DNA of 64,000 nt from CAKKQX01 sp963734595 (GTDB lineage Bacteria > Pseudomonadota > Gammaproteobacteria > Burkholderiales > SG8-41): assembly GCA_963734595.1 (NCBI GenBank), contig CAVTHV010000014.1:248001-312000 (forward strand), given 5' to 3'. Positions within the stretch are counted from its first letter, which is position 1. Each line of letters starts with the position of its first letter. Below, piece by piece: positions 26,885 to 36,275 of this stretch. The notes under the pieces are model-generated. The model made no database searches and was not told the DNA's origin. It saw only the letters and a list, made by a program, of their open reading frames with translations. The position numbers and the translations under genes were made by a program.

Positions 26885-27566
26885 ATGAAAAAAGCCGTGG
26901 TGCTGCTCTCCGGCGGACTCGATTCCGCCACTACGCTCGCGATCGCGCGCGAGCGAGCGCTTCGAGTGCTACTGCCTCTCCGTCGATTACGGCCAGCGTC
27001 ACCGCGCCGAACTCGCCGCCGCCGCCCGCGTGGCCCAGGCGCAGGGTGCGGCCGGACACCGTGTGATCAAGCTCGATCTCGCGGCTTTCGGCGGCTCGGC
27101 ACTGACGGACAAAAACATCGCGGTCCCGGTCGACGGCGTGCAGGAGGGCATCCCGGTCACCTACGTGCCGGCGCGCAACACCATCCTGCTGTCGCTGGCG
27201 CTGGCGTGGGCCGAAGTGCTCGGCGCGCACGATATTTTTTTCGGCGCCAACGCGGTCGATTATTCCGGTTATCCCGATTGCCGCCCCGAGTACATGCGCG
27301 CGTTCGAAGCGATGGCCAATCTCGCGACCAAGGCCGCCGTCGAAGGCAACCGGCTCACGCTGCACACGCCGATCATCGCGCTCACCAAGGCCGCGATCAT
27401 CACGCGCGGCCTGGCGCTCGGCGTCGATTACGCGCTCACCGTCTCCTGCTACCAGGCGGACGACGACGGCCGCGCCTGCGGCAGCTGCGATTCCTGCCGG
27501 CTGCGCCGCGCCGGTTTCGAAGCGGCTGGCCTCGCCGATCCCACGCGCTATGCGGCGCGCCGATAA
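26885..27566 (+). CDS. queC: 7-cyano-7-deazaguanine synthase, copy 2 (frameshifted)
   Basis: As copy 1, with the same +1 break after IARER (near 26953) but without the second one: TRGLALGVDYALTVSCYQADDDGRACGSCDSC is read through in one frame to the stop. The PP-loop SGGLDS and the four Cys of the zinc site are present. The shared break means that, taken literally, neither copy encodes a full-length enzyme. Confidence 0.92.
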
Positions 27567-27693
27567 AAACATAATAAAAACAACGGATTACATGCATAAA
27601 ATTAGAACCCGCTAATATCGCAAGCCGGTATAATTTCGGCTGGGATCAATCAGGAGCCGGCGCGATCACAGAGCGGTCCGGGGAGGAGGCAAC

Positions 27694-28821
27694 ATGGCAT
27701 TCACCATCCACAATCAGGTCTTGCTCGCGGTGTTCGTGATCGCGGCCGTCATGGGCGCGGTTGCCAACAAAACCAATTTCTGCACGATGGGCGCGGTCTC
27801 CGACTGGATCAACATCGGCGACACCGGACGCATGCGCGCGTGGGTGTTCGCGATGGCGGTGGCGCTGATCGGCGTGATCGCGCTCGAAGCCGGCGGCGTG
27901 ATCAGCCTGTCGGGCGAAACTTTCCCGCCGTACCGCACCGCCAGTTTTGCCGCGCTGCGCTATCTGGCCGGCGGCCTGATGTTCGGCATCGGCATGACGC
28001 TCGGCAGCGGCTGCGGCAACAAGACGCTGGTGCGCGTGGGCAGCGGCAATCTCAAGTCGCTCACCGTGCTCGCGATCGCGATGATCTTCTCCTATCTGAT
28101 GCTGTGGACGCCGTTCTACGAGAAGCTGTTCTATCCGTGGGTTGCGGCGACCACCGTCAACCTCGCGCAGTACGGCGTGCCGAGCCAGGAGCTGGGCGCC
28201 ATCGTGGCCGGCATGTTCGGCATGGAGCCTTCCAAGGGACTCAACTTCACCGTTGCCGCGCTCGTTGCGGCCGGCATGCTGGCGTTCGTGTTCAAGTCGA
28301 GCGACTTTCGCGGCAGCTTCGACAACATGCTCGGCGGCGCGGTGATCGGGCTGGCGGTTGTCGCCGGCTGGTATCTGACCGGCGGCGCCATGGGCCAGGC
28401 CTGGAAGGACTACGCCGACATGGCGACCGACATCCCGAGCCGCGTGCAGGTGCAGTCGTTTACCTTCATCAGCCCGATGGGCGACTCGGTGCGCTACCTG
28501 ATGCAACCGGACAAGCTGGCGCTGGTCAATTTCGGGATCATGGCGCTGGCGGGCGTCATCGCCGGCTCGTTCATCTACGCGCTGCTGACCCGAAGCTTCC
28601 GCATCGAGTGGTTCGCCTCGTTCCGGGACTTCGTCAACCACGCGGCGGGCGGCGTGCTGATGGGCGTCGGCGGCGTGCTGTCCATGGGCTGCACCGTGGG
28701 CCAGGGGATTACGGGGATTTCCACCATGGCCGTCGGCTCGTTCCTGACGTTCCTGGCGATCGTGATCGGCGCGGCCGGAACCATGAAGTACCAATACTGG
28801 AAAATGATGCAGGAAGCCTGA
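27694..28821 (+). CDS. YeeE/YedE (TsuA-like) transporter, copy 2
   Basis: 375 residues, intact, with the same three Cys motifs (NFCTMG, GSGCGNK, SMGCTVG) as copy 1. Only about six base differences separate the two, one of them non-synonymous. This is far fewer per base than in queE, which suggests recent homogenisation of this end of the repeat or uneven assembly of two strains. Preceded by GGGGAGGAGG. Confidence 0.9.
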   Translation: MAFTIHNQVLLAVFVIAAVMGAVANKTNFCTMGAVSDWINIGDTGRMRAWVFAMAVALIGVIALEAGGVISLSGETFPPYRTASFAALRYLAGGLMFGIGMTLGSGCGNKTLVRVGSGNLKSLTVLAIAMIFSYLMLWTPFYEKLFYPWVAATTVNLAQYGVPSQELGAIVAGMFGMEPSKGLNFTVAALVAAGMLAFVFKSSDFRGSFDNMLGGAVIGLAVVAGWYLTGGAMGQAWKDYADMATDIPSRVQVQSFTFISPMGDSVRYLMQPDKLALVNFGIMALAGVIAGSFIYALLTRSFRIEWFASFRDFVNHAAGGVLMGVGGVLSMGCTVGQGITGISTMAVGSFLTFLAIVIGAAGTMKYQYWKMMQEA

Positions 28822-28859
28822 TCCGGGGCCCCGAACCGCCTCCGGAAGCCCCCTTTCGG

Positions 28860-28889
28860 TTGACCCGTCCCTGCGTACAAAGGTAAAAT
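28860..28889 (+). promoter_or_regulatory. Sigma-70 promoter of intact tRNA-Lys
   Basis: TTGACC, an 18-base spacer and TAAAAT, 13 bases before the tRNA 5' end at 28903. Confidence 0.75.
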
Positions 28890-28902
28890 CTCGGGCTTTT
28901 CC

Positions 28903-28978
28903 GGGAGGTTAGCTCAGTCGGTAGAGCAGCGGACTTTTAATCCGTTGGTCGCGAGTTCGAATCTCGCACCTCCTACCA
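28903..28978 (+). tRNA. tRNA-Lys (UUU)
   Basis: 76 nt. The acceptor GGGAGGT pairs with ACCTCCT (a G-T pair at position 1-72). The anticodon loop ACTTTTAAT gives TTT, the T arm is GCGAGTTCGAATCTCGC and an encoded CCA follows. This is the intact copy at the end of the tandem duplication. Confidence 0.95.
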
Positions 28979-28988
28979 GGAAATCGAA

Positions 28989-29015
28989 GGCCAGCTGGCG
29001 ACAGCTGGCCTTTTT
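28989..29015 (+). terminator. Intrinsic terminator after tRNA-Lys
   Basis: Stem GGCCAGCTG (28989-28997) with CAGCTGGCC (29002-29010), GCGA loop, followed by TTTTTCTTTT. Confidence 0.9.
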
Positions 29016-29049
29016 CTTTTGGGGCCGCGTTCGCTGCGTGGTGCCCGTG

Positions 29050-29478
29050 TGAAATTTCGCTTCCAAACCTGGATATAAACTGGCCGAAAGCAAAATCACG
29101 GAACTGCCGGACGGCGCTATCGTAGATGTTGGAAATGATTCCATCTGCTCATTTGCAAACGAGGCCGCTGACCATGCGCCGCATCAGGCACTGGGTTCGA
29201 TAATCGATAGGCTTGCCGAACTCGTGACCTTCACCGTGCTAAACGGCAAAGAGGACGAAATCATCGAGCGATGCTGTCCTGTCGCAGCGGATGGAAACGA
29301 ACCATTTGGCTCATCCAGTAGCGTGAGAGTTGTAGACATCGTTGCCGACCTAAACCTAAGCAACGAGTGCGAACAATTCGACAACGGTCTTGTGAGCGAA
29401 CTCATTGAGCACGTCAAGATCGGCGAGGAATGTTTGGCGCGGGAGGATAGAATGGCAGACATTCTAAATATCACTTAA
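29050..29478 (+). pseudogene. 5'-truncated gene remnant of unknown function in low-GC DNA
   Basis: A frame without a canonical early start runs through SKPGYKLAESKITELPDGAIVDV-like sequence, about 140 residues, to a stop at 29478 (end RMADILNIT). A GTG at 29224 would give only the last 84 residues. GC is visibly lower than in the flanking genes and codon use differs, with many A/T third bases. I do not recognise the family. Its place just after the tRNA-Lys terminator suggests the leftover end of an element once integrated there. Confidence 0.45.
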
Positions 29479-29819
29479 TCCAGTATGCAGTTATGGAGCC
29501 GAGAAGCACCTGGAATCCGTTAAGTACAAAACTAAGGGAGAGAACCTACGTATATCTACGTAACCGGACTGGTTCCGGCAAAAGACCATGCGGCGATAAT
29601 CGTCATCAACTTGTTTTCTTTTCATCTGCGGAACTCCTGCATCGTTAATGCGTCACCGACAAAGCATCTTTTCCGAGCGAGCGTAAGCCTGCAGTAAGGA
29701 AGTTACACCACAATGATCACGTAACGTCCTTCCCTGAATACGGATCGCAGCTAAGGTTTTTCCGTTGGGATCGCGTCCGGCATCAGTCGATGCCGGGGTA
29801 ACTAACGAGGAGCCTTGCC
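29479..29819. other. Gene-poor gap with one hairpin
   Basis: 341 bases without a convincing gene. A minus-strand frame of 44 codons (29491-29625) with AGGAG before its ATG is the only candidate and is weak. A perfect hairpin, CCGGCATC-AGTC-GATGCCGG, lies at 29777-29796 just before the next gene. Confidence 0.5.
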
Positions 29820-30038
29820 ATGATCAGATTTCTTTCCGCAATCCCGCTTTTTTTGGTGTCGTTCCTGGCCTATGCAATAGAAGACGAAGGCGCGGCGCCG
29901 GCTGTCCCGTCCACTGCGGCGAGTTCAACGCCCGCCATCGTCTTTGCCGTGCTCTTTTTCGGCATGATCATCGGCTTTTTCTGGTTCATGTGGAAAAAAG
30001 AGAAGGAACGCAAAGAGCGGGAAAGCGCAAAAAAATAG
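29820..30038 (+). CDS. Small membrane protein, 72 aa
   Basis: MIRFLSAIPLFLVSFLAYAIED looks like a cleavable signal or first helix. A Pro/Ala/Ser linker and one strong helix (AIVFAVLFFGMIIGFFWFMW) follow, ending in a charged tail, KKEKERKERESAKK. AGGAG precedes the ATG and an intrinsic terminator follows. No family is recognised; small proteins of this layout are common near respiratory or stress genes, but nothing here fixes a role. Confidence 0.7.
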   Translation: MIRFLSAIPLFLVSFLAYAIEDEGAAPAVPSTAASSTPAIVFAVLFFGMIIGFFWFMWKKEKERKERESAKK

Positions 30039-30059
30039 TAAGCGGTCCCCGAATCGAAA

Positions 30060-30092
30060 GGCCGGCTGGGAACAGCCGGCCTTTTTTATTTT
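30060..30092 (+). terminator. Intrinsic terminator after small membrane protein
   Basis: Stem GGCCGGCTG (30060-30068) with CAGCCGGCC (30073-30081), GGAA loop, then TTTTTTATTTT. Confidence 0.9.
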
Positions 30093-30126
30093 CCGCTCGC
30101 GGCGGCGCGCCGCGGCCGCGGATCGT

Positions 30127-30558
30127 CTAGGAGAGAATGTCCTCGACCTGCTGCTGGCGCAGCAACTCGTATACGAAGTCTTCCAGTTCCGGGCCGAGCG
30201 CGTCGCGGGCGGAGATCATGCCGACGGGCCGGCCGTCCTCGACCACCGGCACGTGCCGGTAACTGCCTTCATACATCATATGCAGCGCGTGCACGAACGG
30301 CTTGTCCGGATCGATGGTCTGCGGGTTGCGGGTCATGACTTCGGCGAGCAGGGTGGTCTGCGCATCGAGGCCCTGCGCGATGACGCGGAACAGCGCGTCG
30401 CGCTCGGTGAACACGCCGACGAGCCGGCCGTCTTCCACCACCATCGCGGCCCCGATCCTGTTCTCTTTCATCAGGCGCGCGGCCTCTCTGACGGTCGTGT
30501 TCGCCGGGCAGGTGAAGACTTCCTGGTCCTCGATAATCTTTCTGATGGTGCGCGCCAT
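30127..30558 (-). CDS. CBS-domain pair protein
   Basis: 143 residues with two CBS domains. The first is VFTCPANTTVREAARLMKENRIGAAMVVEDGRLVGVFTERDALF, the second AEVMTRNPQTIDPDKPFVHALHMMYEGSYRHVPVVEDGRPVGMISARDAL. Stand-alone CBS pairs bind adenine nucleotides and often modulate partner enzymes. The start was taken at MARTIRKIIEDQ because GGAGG precedes it; an upstream in-frame ATG at 30636 lacks one. Confidence 0.88.
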   Translation of the reverse strand: MARTIRKIIEDQEVFTCPANTTVREAARLMKENRIGAAMVVEDGRLVGVFTERDALFRVIAQGLDAQTTLLAEVMTRNPQTIDPDKPFVHALHMMYEGSYRHVPVVEDGRPVGMISARDALGPELEDFVYELLRQQQVEDILS

Positions 30559-30766
30559 TTCAGGCCTCCGGTAGCAAGGTAGTGCAATCGGGTCGGGTCT
30601 TGTGATTAGGACCCCCAGCCATCCGTTCCGGTTCAAATCATGGTAGCCGCGCGGCGCGGCATGGTCAAACGCGTCGGCACGGAATGCACGGATTTTTCCC
30701 GCCGGCTCTGCCGGAAACCGGCGGCGCGCATTTGCGCTGACCGTTGTTTTTATTACGTTCGCGCCG

Positions 30767-31933
30767 TCAGCCGGCCTGTTTCATCCGGGCGAAGGCCTGC
30801 TCGAGATCGGCGATGAGATCGTCGGGATCCTCGAGTCCGATATGCAGCCGTATGGTGGGGCCGCCGGGATTCCAGCGGGTCGCGGTGCGGCACTTCTCGG
30901 CGTGCGCGACGGTAATCAGGCTTTCATAGCCGCCCCAGCTCGAGCCGATGCCGAACAGCGCGAGTGCATTGACGAAGGCGGCGACGGCGTTGTCCGCGAC
31001 CGGCGCGAGCACCAGCGAGAACAGCGACGCCGCGCCGTCGAAATCGCGCTTCCAGATCGCGTGGCCGGGATCGCTTTCCAGCGCGGGGTAGAGCACGCGT
31101 TTTACTTCCGGCCGCGATTGCAGCCATTGCGCGATCCTGACGGCGCTCGCCATCTGCTGTCTCATGCGCACGCCGATGGTGCGGAAGCCGCGCAGTGCAA
31201 GGTAGCAGTCGTCGGGGCTGACGCTGAAGCCGAAGTCGGCAGCGGCCCTGCGCACCGGCAGCCAGTATTTCTCGTTGGCGACGATGATGCCCATCATCAC
31301 GTCGGAATGGCCGACGATGTACTTGGTCGCGGCGTGGATCGACACGTCGACGCCGTGCTCGAATGAGCGGAAGAAATACGGCGTGCCCCAGGTGTTGTCG
31401 GCGAGCACCGGCAGCCCGCGCGCGTGCGCGGCCGCGGCGATCGCCGGGATGTCCTGCATCTCGAACGTGAGCGAGCCCGGCGTTTCGCAAAACACGGCGC
31501 GGGTGTCGGGCCGGATCAGGTCCTTGATGGCGGCGCCGATCAGCGGATCGTAATACTGGACGTCGACGCCGCCGGGCTTGAGCCGCGCGTCGCAGAAATG
31601 GCGCGTCGGCCAGTACACCGAATCGGCCACGAGCAGGTGATCGCCGCTTTTCACGAACGCGCTGAGCGCCGCGGTGATCGCGGCAAGTCCGGACGGCACC
31701 GCGACGGCCTGGTGGCCGCCCTCCATGTGCGCGACCGCTTCTTCGAGCGCGAACGTGGTCGGCGTGCCGTAGCGTCCGTAGCGCACCGACTTGTAGTCGT
31801 CGGGCCTTCGGGTTTCGTAGGATTCGAGGTCGGGGAAAATCACGGTCGAGGTACGGAATACCGGCGTGTTGACCATGCCTTGGTACTTTTCCGGAGCGCG
31901 GCCGGCGCGGGCGAGCAGGGTGTCTTTTTTCAC
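30767..31933 (-). CDS. metC: Cystathionine beta-lyase
   Basis: PLP-dependent enzyme of the Cys/Met metabolism family, about 388 residues and intact. VRYGRYGTPTTFALEEAVAHMEGG and VPSGLAAITAALSAF form the cofactor site, and the Schiff-base Lys is in SIHAATKYIVGHSDVMMG. SSWGGYESLITVAHAEKCR is characteristic of MetC rather than MetB. A GTG at 31933 (VKKDTLLARAGR) is the likely start; an ATG at 31999 would add 22 unrelated residues. It makes homocysteine from cystathionine, or may act as a Cys lyase. Confidence 0.9.
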   Translation of the reverse strand: MKKDTLLARAGRAPEKYQGMVNTPVFRTSTVIFPDLESYETRRPDDYKSVRYGRYGTPTTFALEEAVAHMEGGHQAVAVPSGLAAITAALSAFVKSGDHLLVADSVYWPTRHFCDARLKPGGVDVQYYDPLIGAAIKDLIRPDTRAVFCETPGSLTFEMQDIPAIAAAAHARGLPVLADNTWGTPYFFRSFEHGVDVSIHAATKYIVGHSDVMMGIIVANEKYWLPVRRAAADFGFSVSPDDCYLALRGFRTIGVRMRQQMASAVRIAQWLQSRPEVKRVLYPALESDPGHAIWKRDFDGAASLFSLVLAPVADNAVAAFVNALALFGIGSSWGGYESLITVAHAEKCRTATRWNPGGPTIRLHIGLEDPDDLIADLEQAFARMKQAG

Positions 31934-32130
31934 TGGATAGAAGCTCGTGTTTGACGGGGTGCGGGGTATTGTGCGCGCCGCCAAGTGCCGGTGCAACATA
32001 TGGACTTTGCTCGTTGCCGATCCGCACCACTTGCCCGATAATCGACGGAAAGGGGGCGGCCGTCGGGATGCATCCCATCGCCGGCGGCTTGCGGATAACG
32101 TTCAGAGTTGTACATCACACCGACACCACC

Positions 32131-34436
32131 ATGGAACACCACCTGTTAGAAGTCGGCGGCGCGCATGTGTCGCGGCTGGAAGACCTGCGGCTCATCACCG
32201 GCAGCGGCAAGTATGCCGCCGACTGGAACCTGCCCGGCCAGTTGCACGCGTACTTTCTGCGCTGCGATCTCGCCCACGCGAAAATCGTTTCCATCGACAC
32301 CGCGAACGCGCGCGCGCATCCCGGCGTGGTGCGCGTGTTCACGGGCGCCGACGCGGTGGCGGCCGGCTATACCAAGCCGCTTTCCATCGTCGCGTTCAAG
32401 GGCAAGGACGGCATGCCGATGCGGGTGCCGGAGCGGCCGGTGCTCGCGCACGGGCACGTGCGCTGCGTCGGCGAGCCGGTGGCGATGGTGGTCGCCGAGT
32501 CGGCGCTGGCTGCGCAGGACGCCGCCGAGCTGATCGAAGTCGAATACGAGGAGCTGCCGGTCGTCATCGATCCCGAGGACGCGCTGGCCGCGGGCGCGCC
32601 GCAACTGCACGACACCGTGCCGGGCAATCTTTCGTTCGTGTACGAGGCGGGCGATGCCAAGGCGACCGACGCGGCGTTCGCAGCGGCCGCGCACGTCACG
32701 CGGCTCAAGCTCGAAGTCACGCGCGTCTCGCCCAGCCCGATGGAGCCGCGCGCCTGCCTGGTCGCGTACGATCCGCAGACAGACATGTACATCGTGCACG
32801 TCCACGTGCAGGGCGTGAACATGATGCGCAAGCAGCTCGCCGCGTGGAGCGGCGTGCCGGAAGAAAAATTCCGCATCATGGCGCGCGACGTCGGCGGCGC
32901 GTTCGGCCAGCGCAGCCTCGGTTATCCCGAATACTGCGTGCAGATGCTGGCGGCGAAGGAACTCGGACGCCCGGTGAAATGGGTGAGCACGCGTTCGGAG
33001 GGTTTCGCGACCGATTCGCACGGCCGCGCGAATTTCATTTCCGGCGAACTCGCCTCGACCGCGACGGCAAATTCACCGGCATGCGGCTCGACTGGATCGC
33101 CGACATGGGCGCGTATCACACGCCGACCGGGCCGATGAGCCACATCCGCAATCCCAGCACCTGCATGACCGGCGTTTACCGCATCCCGGCGCTGTACGGG
33201 CTGTGGCGCACGGCGCTCACCAATACCAATCCGATCGCGGCCTATCGCGGCGCGGGGCGCCCGGACATCGCCTACGTGGTCGAGCGCCTGGTGAGCCAGG
33301 CGGCGGCCGAACTCAACATCGATCCGACGGAGCTGCGGCGGCGCAATTTCATTCCGCCCGAGGCGTTTCCGTACAAGACGCCGACCGGCTCGACTTACGA
33401 GATCGCCGACCTGCCGGGAATGCTCGACCAGGCGCTGGCGCTCGCCGACTGGAAAGGATTCGCCAAGCGGCGCGCAGCGACGGAGAAAAAAGGCCTGCTG
33501 CGCGGCATCGGCATCTCGACCGTGATCGAAAACACCGGCGCCGGCCTGTTTCCCAAGGACGAGATCGAGATGGACGTCGCCGCCGACGGCGCGGTGACCG
33601 TGTACACGGTATCCCACTCGCAGGGGCAGGGACACGAGACCACCTTCGCGATGATCGTGGCGGAGGCGCTGGAAATTCCGACCGAACGCGTGCGCATCAG
33701 GCAGGGCGACGAGAGCCGGCCGATGATCGGCAACCACGCGGGCGGCTCGCGCTCGACGGTGGGCGCCGGCAGCGCCTGCCATGTCACGGCGAAAAAACTG
33801 ATCGAGCAGGGCAAGGCGCTCGCCGCGCTCGACTTGGGGGTCGAGCCGTCCCAGGTCGAGTACGCGCGCGGCGAATTCCGCACCCGCGACTCGCAGCGCA
33901 CGGTCACGCTCGCCGATCTCGCCAAGACCAATAAATTTTCGGTCAAGGCCGAGGGCAGCTTCAGCTCGACGTTTCCCAACGGCTGCCACATCGCCGAGGT
34001 CGAGGTCGATCCGGACACGGGCGTGACCGAGATCGTTTCCTATTGCACCGTCGACGATTGCGGCAGGGTGATCAACCATGTCGTCGTCGAGGGGCAGATG
34101 CACGGCGGCGTGGTGCAGGGCGCGGGCCAGGTGTTCGGCGAACACATCGTCTACGACCGCGACACCGGCCAGCTCGTCACCGGCAGCTTTTCCGATTACT
34201 ACATGCCGCGCGCGGGGCTGGTGCGCGAGATCCGGATGGAAGAGCATCCGACGCCTTCCAAGGTGAGCCCGCTCGGCGTCAAGGGCATGGGCGAGTCGGG
34301 GTGCACCGCGTCGCTGGCCGCGCTCACCAACGCCGTGCTCGATGCGCTGCGGCCGCTGGGCATTGCGCACCTGGACATGCCGCTGACCCCGGCCAAGGTG
34401 TGGGGCGCCATCCAGGCGGCGAAGGCCGGCAAGTGA
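32131..34436 (+). CDS. Molybdenum hydroxylase large subunit, form II CoxL-like (frameshifted)
   Basis: Molybdopterin-cytosine-dinucleotide subunit of the xanthine dehydrogenase/CO dehydrogenase family, about 768 residues. The N-terminal a/b hammerhead holds RLEDLRLITGSGKYAADWNLPG. The Mo-site motifs are ARDVGGAFGQR, AYRGAGR near residue 370 (the form II signature, not the AYXCSFR of true CO dehydrogenase), SHSQGQGHETTFA, and the catalytic Glu in GVKGMGESG. One break lies near 33058. The medium and small subunits follow after a TrmO-like gene. The substrate is unknown: form II enzymes oxidise varied N-heterocycles, aldehydes or other compounds. Confidence 0.88.
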
Positions 34437-34464
34437 CGGCCGCGAACAACGAAGAGCGCATGCG

Positions 34465-34920
34465 ATGATCACGTGCACGCCGATCGGCGTCGTCAAATGT
34501 CCGGTGACCGCAATGTCGCAGGGCAACTGGGCCAAGGTCGAGTCCGAGATCCACCTCGATCCGCAATACGCGCCGGGACTGCAGGGGCTCGCGGGGTTTT
34601 CGCACCTGATCGTCGTGTTCTACCTGCACCAGGCGACGGGCTTCGATCCGGCGAAGCAGTTGCTGCGGCGTCCGCGCGGCATGGAGGACATGCACGAAGT
34701 CGGGGTGTTCGCGCAACGCACCAAGTACCGCCCCAACCCGATCGGCGTGTCGTCGGTCGAGCTGCGGGCGGTGCGGGACAACGTCGTCGTCGTGCGCGGG
34801 CTCGATGCGCTCGACGGCACGCCGGTGCTCGACATCAAGCCCTACATGCCGGTGTTCGACCGCATCGACGAGGCGCGCACGCCGGACTGGGTCGCGCATG
34901 TGATGGAAGGTTATTTCTAA
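34465..34920 (+). CDS. TrmO/TsaA-domain protein
   Basis: 151 residues, single beta-barrel domain of the TsaA/TrmO (UPF0066) family, whose E. coli member methylates N6-threonylcarbamoyl-A37 of tRNA using SAM. ITCTPIGVVKCPV, FSHLIVVFYLHQ, VGVFAQRTKYRPNPIGVSSVEL (the family signature) and VLDIKPYMPVFD are all clear. The C-terminal half of E. coli TrmO is missing. It lies inside the molybdenum hydroxylase operon, 28 bases after the large subunit and 44 before the medium one, which suggests a role with that enzyme rather than tRNA. Confidence 0.82.
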   Translation: MITCTPIGVVKCPVTAMSQGNWAKVESEIHLDPQYAPGLQGLAGFSHLIVVFYLHQATGFDPAKQLLRRPRGMEDMHEVGVFAQRTKYRPNPIGVSSVELRAVRDNVVVVRGLDALDGTPVLDIKPYMPVFDRIDEARTPDWVAHVMEGYF

Positions 34921-34964
34921 TGCCGCGGCTGCTACTGCGCCGCTGAGCAGGAGGGAGTGTTCGC

Positions 34965-35756
34965 GTGTATTCGTTCAACTATGTCAAGGCGAAGTCGCTC
35001 AAGCAGGCGGGCGAACTGCTCGCCGCCAATCCCGACGCCAAGCTGCTTGCCGGCGGCATGACGCTGATCCCGACGATGAAGGCGCGCCTGGCGCAGCCTG
35101 CGCAACTCATCGATATCGCGGGCCTGGCCGAGCTTGCCGGCATCGAGGTGAAGGACGGCAAGCTCACGATCGGAGCGGCCACGAAGCACCGGGAAGTCGC
35201 CACCTCCGCCGTGGTGAAAAAAGCGATCCCGGCGCTCGCTCATCTCGCCGGGCTGATCGGCGACCCGCAGGTGCGCAATCTCGGCACCATGGGCGGTTCG
35301 GTCGCCAACAACGATCCCGTCGCCGACTGTCCGGCCGCCGTGCTGGCACTCGGCGCGACGGTGATCACCAGCCGGCGCGAGATTGCCGCCGACGATTTTT
35401 TCCAGGGCATGTTCACGACCGCGCTGGAGCCGGACGAGATCCTGGTGCGGATCGCGTATCCCGTTCCCAGGCGCGCGGCCTACGCGAAGTTTCCGCATCC
35501 CGCATCCGGTTACGCGATGGCCGGCGTGTTCGTCGCCGAAACCGCGGGCGGCGTGCGCGTGGCGGTGACCGGCGCGGGCCCCGGCGTGTTCCGCTGGCGG
35601 GAAGCTGAAGCGGCGCTGGCGAAAAACCTGAAACCGCAAGCGCTCGACGCGCTGACTGTTGCTGCCGACGATCTCAACGAAGACCTGCATGCGACGCGCG
35701 AGTATCGCGCCAACCTCGTCAAGGTGATGGCGAAGCGCGCGGTGGCTGCGCTCTGA
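34965..35756 (+). CDS. Molybdenum hydroxylase FAD-binding medium subunit (CoxM-like)
   Basis: 263 residues, intact. The FAD site motifs are AGGMTLIPTMKARLAQPAQLIDI (near residue 30) and the second loop IGDPQVRNLGTMGGSVANNDPVADCPA. The C-terminal CO-dehydrogenase flavoprotein domain follows (AYAKFPHPASGYAMAGVFVAE). It carries electrons from the [2Fe-2S] clusters to an acceptor. A GTG start gives MYSFNYVKAKSLKQAGELL, with GGAGGGAG upstream. Confidence 0.9.
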   Translation: MYSFNYVKAKSLKQAGELLAANPDAKLLAGGMTLIPTMKARLAQPAQLIDIAGLAELAGIEVKDGKLTIGAATKHREVATSAVVKKAIPALAHLAGLIGDPQVRNLGTMGGSVANNDPVADCPAAVLALGATVITSRREIAADDFFQGMFTTALEPDEILVRIAYPVPRRAAYAKFPHPASGYAMAGVFVAETAGGVRVAVTGAGPGVFRWREAEAALAKNLKPQALDALTVAADDLNEDLHATREYRANLVKVMAKRAVAAL

Positions 35757-35794
35757 GACTGTAATAATATGCAATTAAAACAACGGATTACGAT

Positions 35795-36265
<471 letters not shown>

Positions 36266-36275
36266 GCAGAAAGCG

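Larger units (their letters stand above)
26066..28967 (+). repeat. Tandem duplication, copy 2
   Basis: Second unit of the 2.9-kb direct repeat. It starts at GGTACTCGCGC (queE codon 15 region) fused to the T arm of tRNA-Lys and ends at the same tRNA base, where the intact gene continues. The junction shows only a few bases of possible microhomology (CTCGCG). Confidence 0.95.

Noticed and set aside
29491..29625. 44-codon minus-strand frame with AGGAG upstream
   Set aside because: Short, no recognisable family, and in a decayed low-GC region; a good Shine-Dalgarno alone is not enough.
32131..34436. Aerobic CO dehydrogenase (coxL form I)
   Set aside because: The active-site loop reads AYRGAGR, not AYXCSFR, so CO oxidation is not supported.
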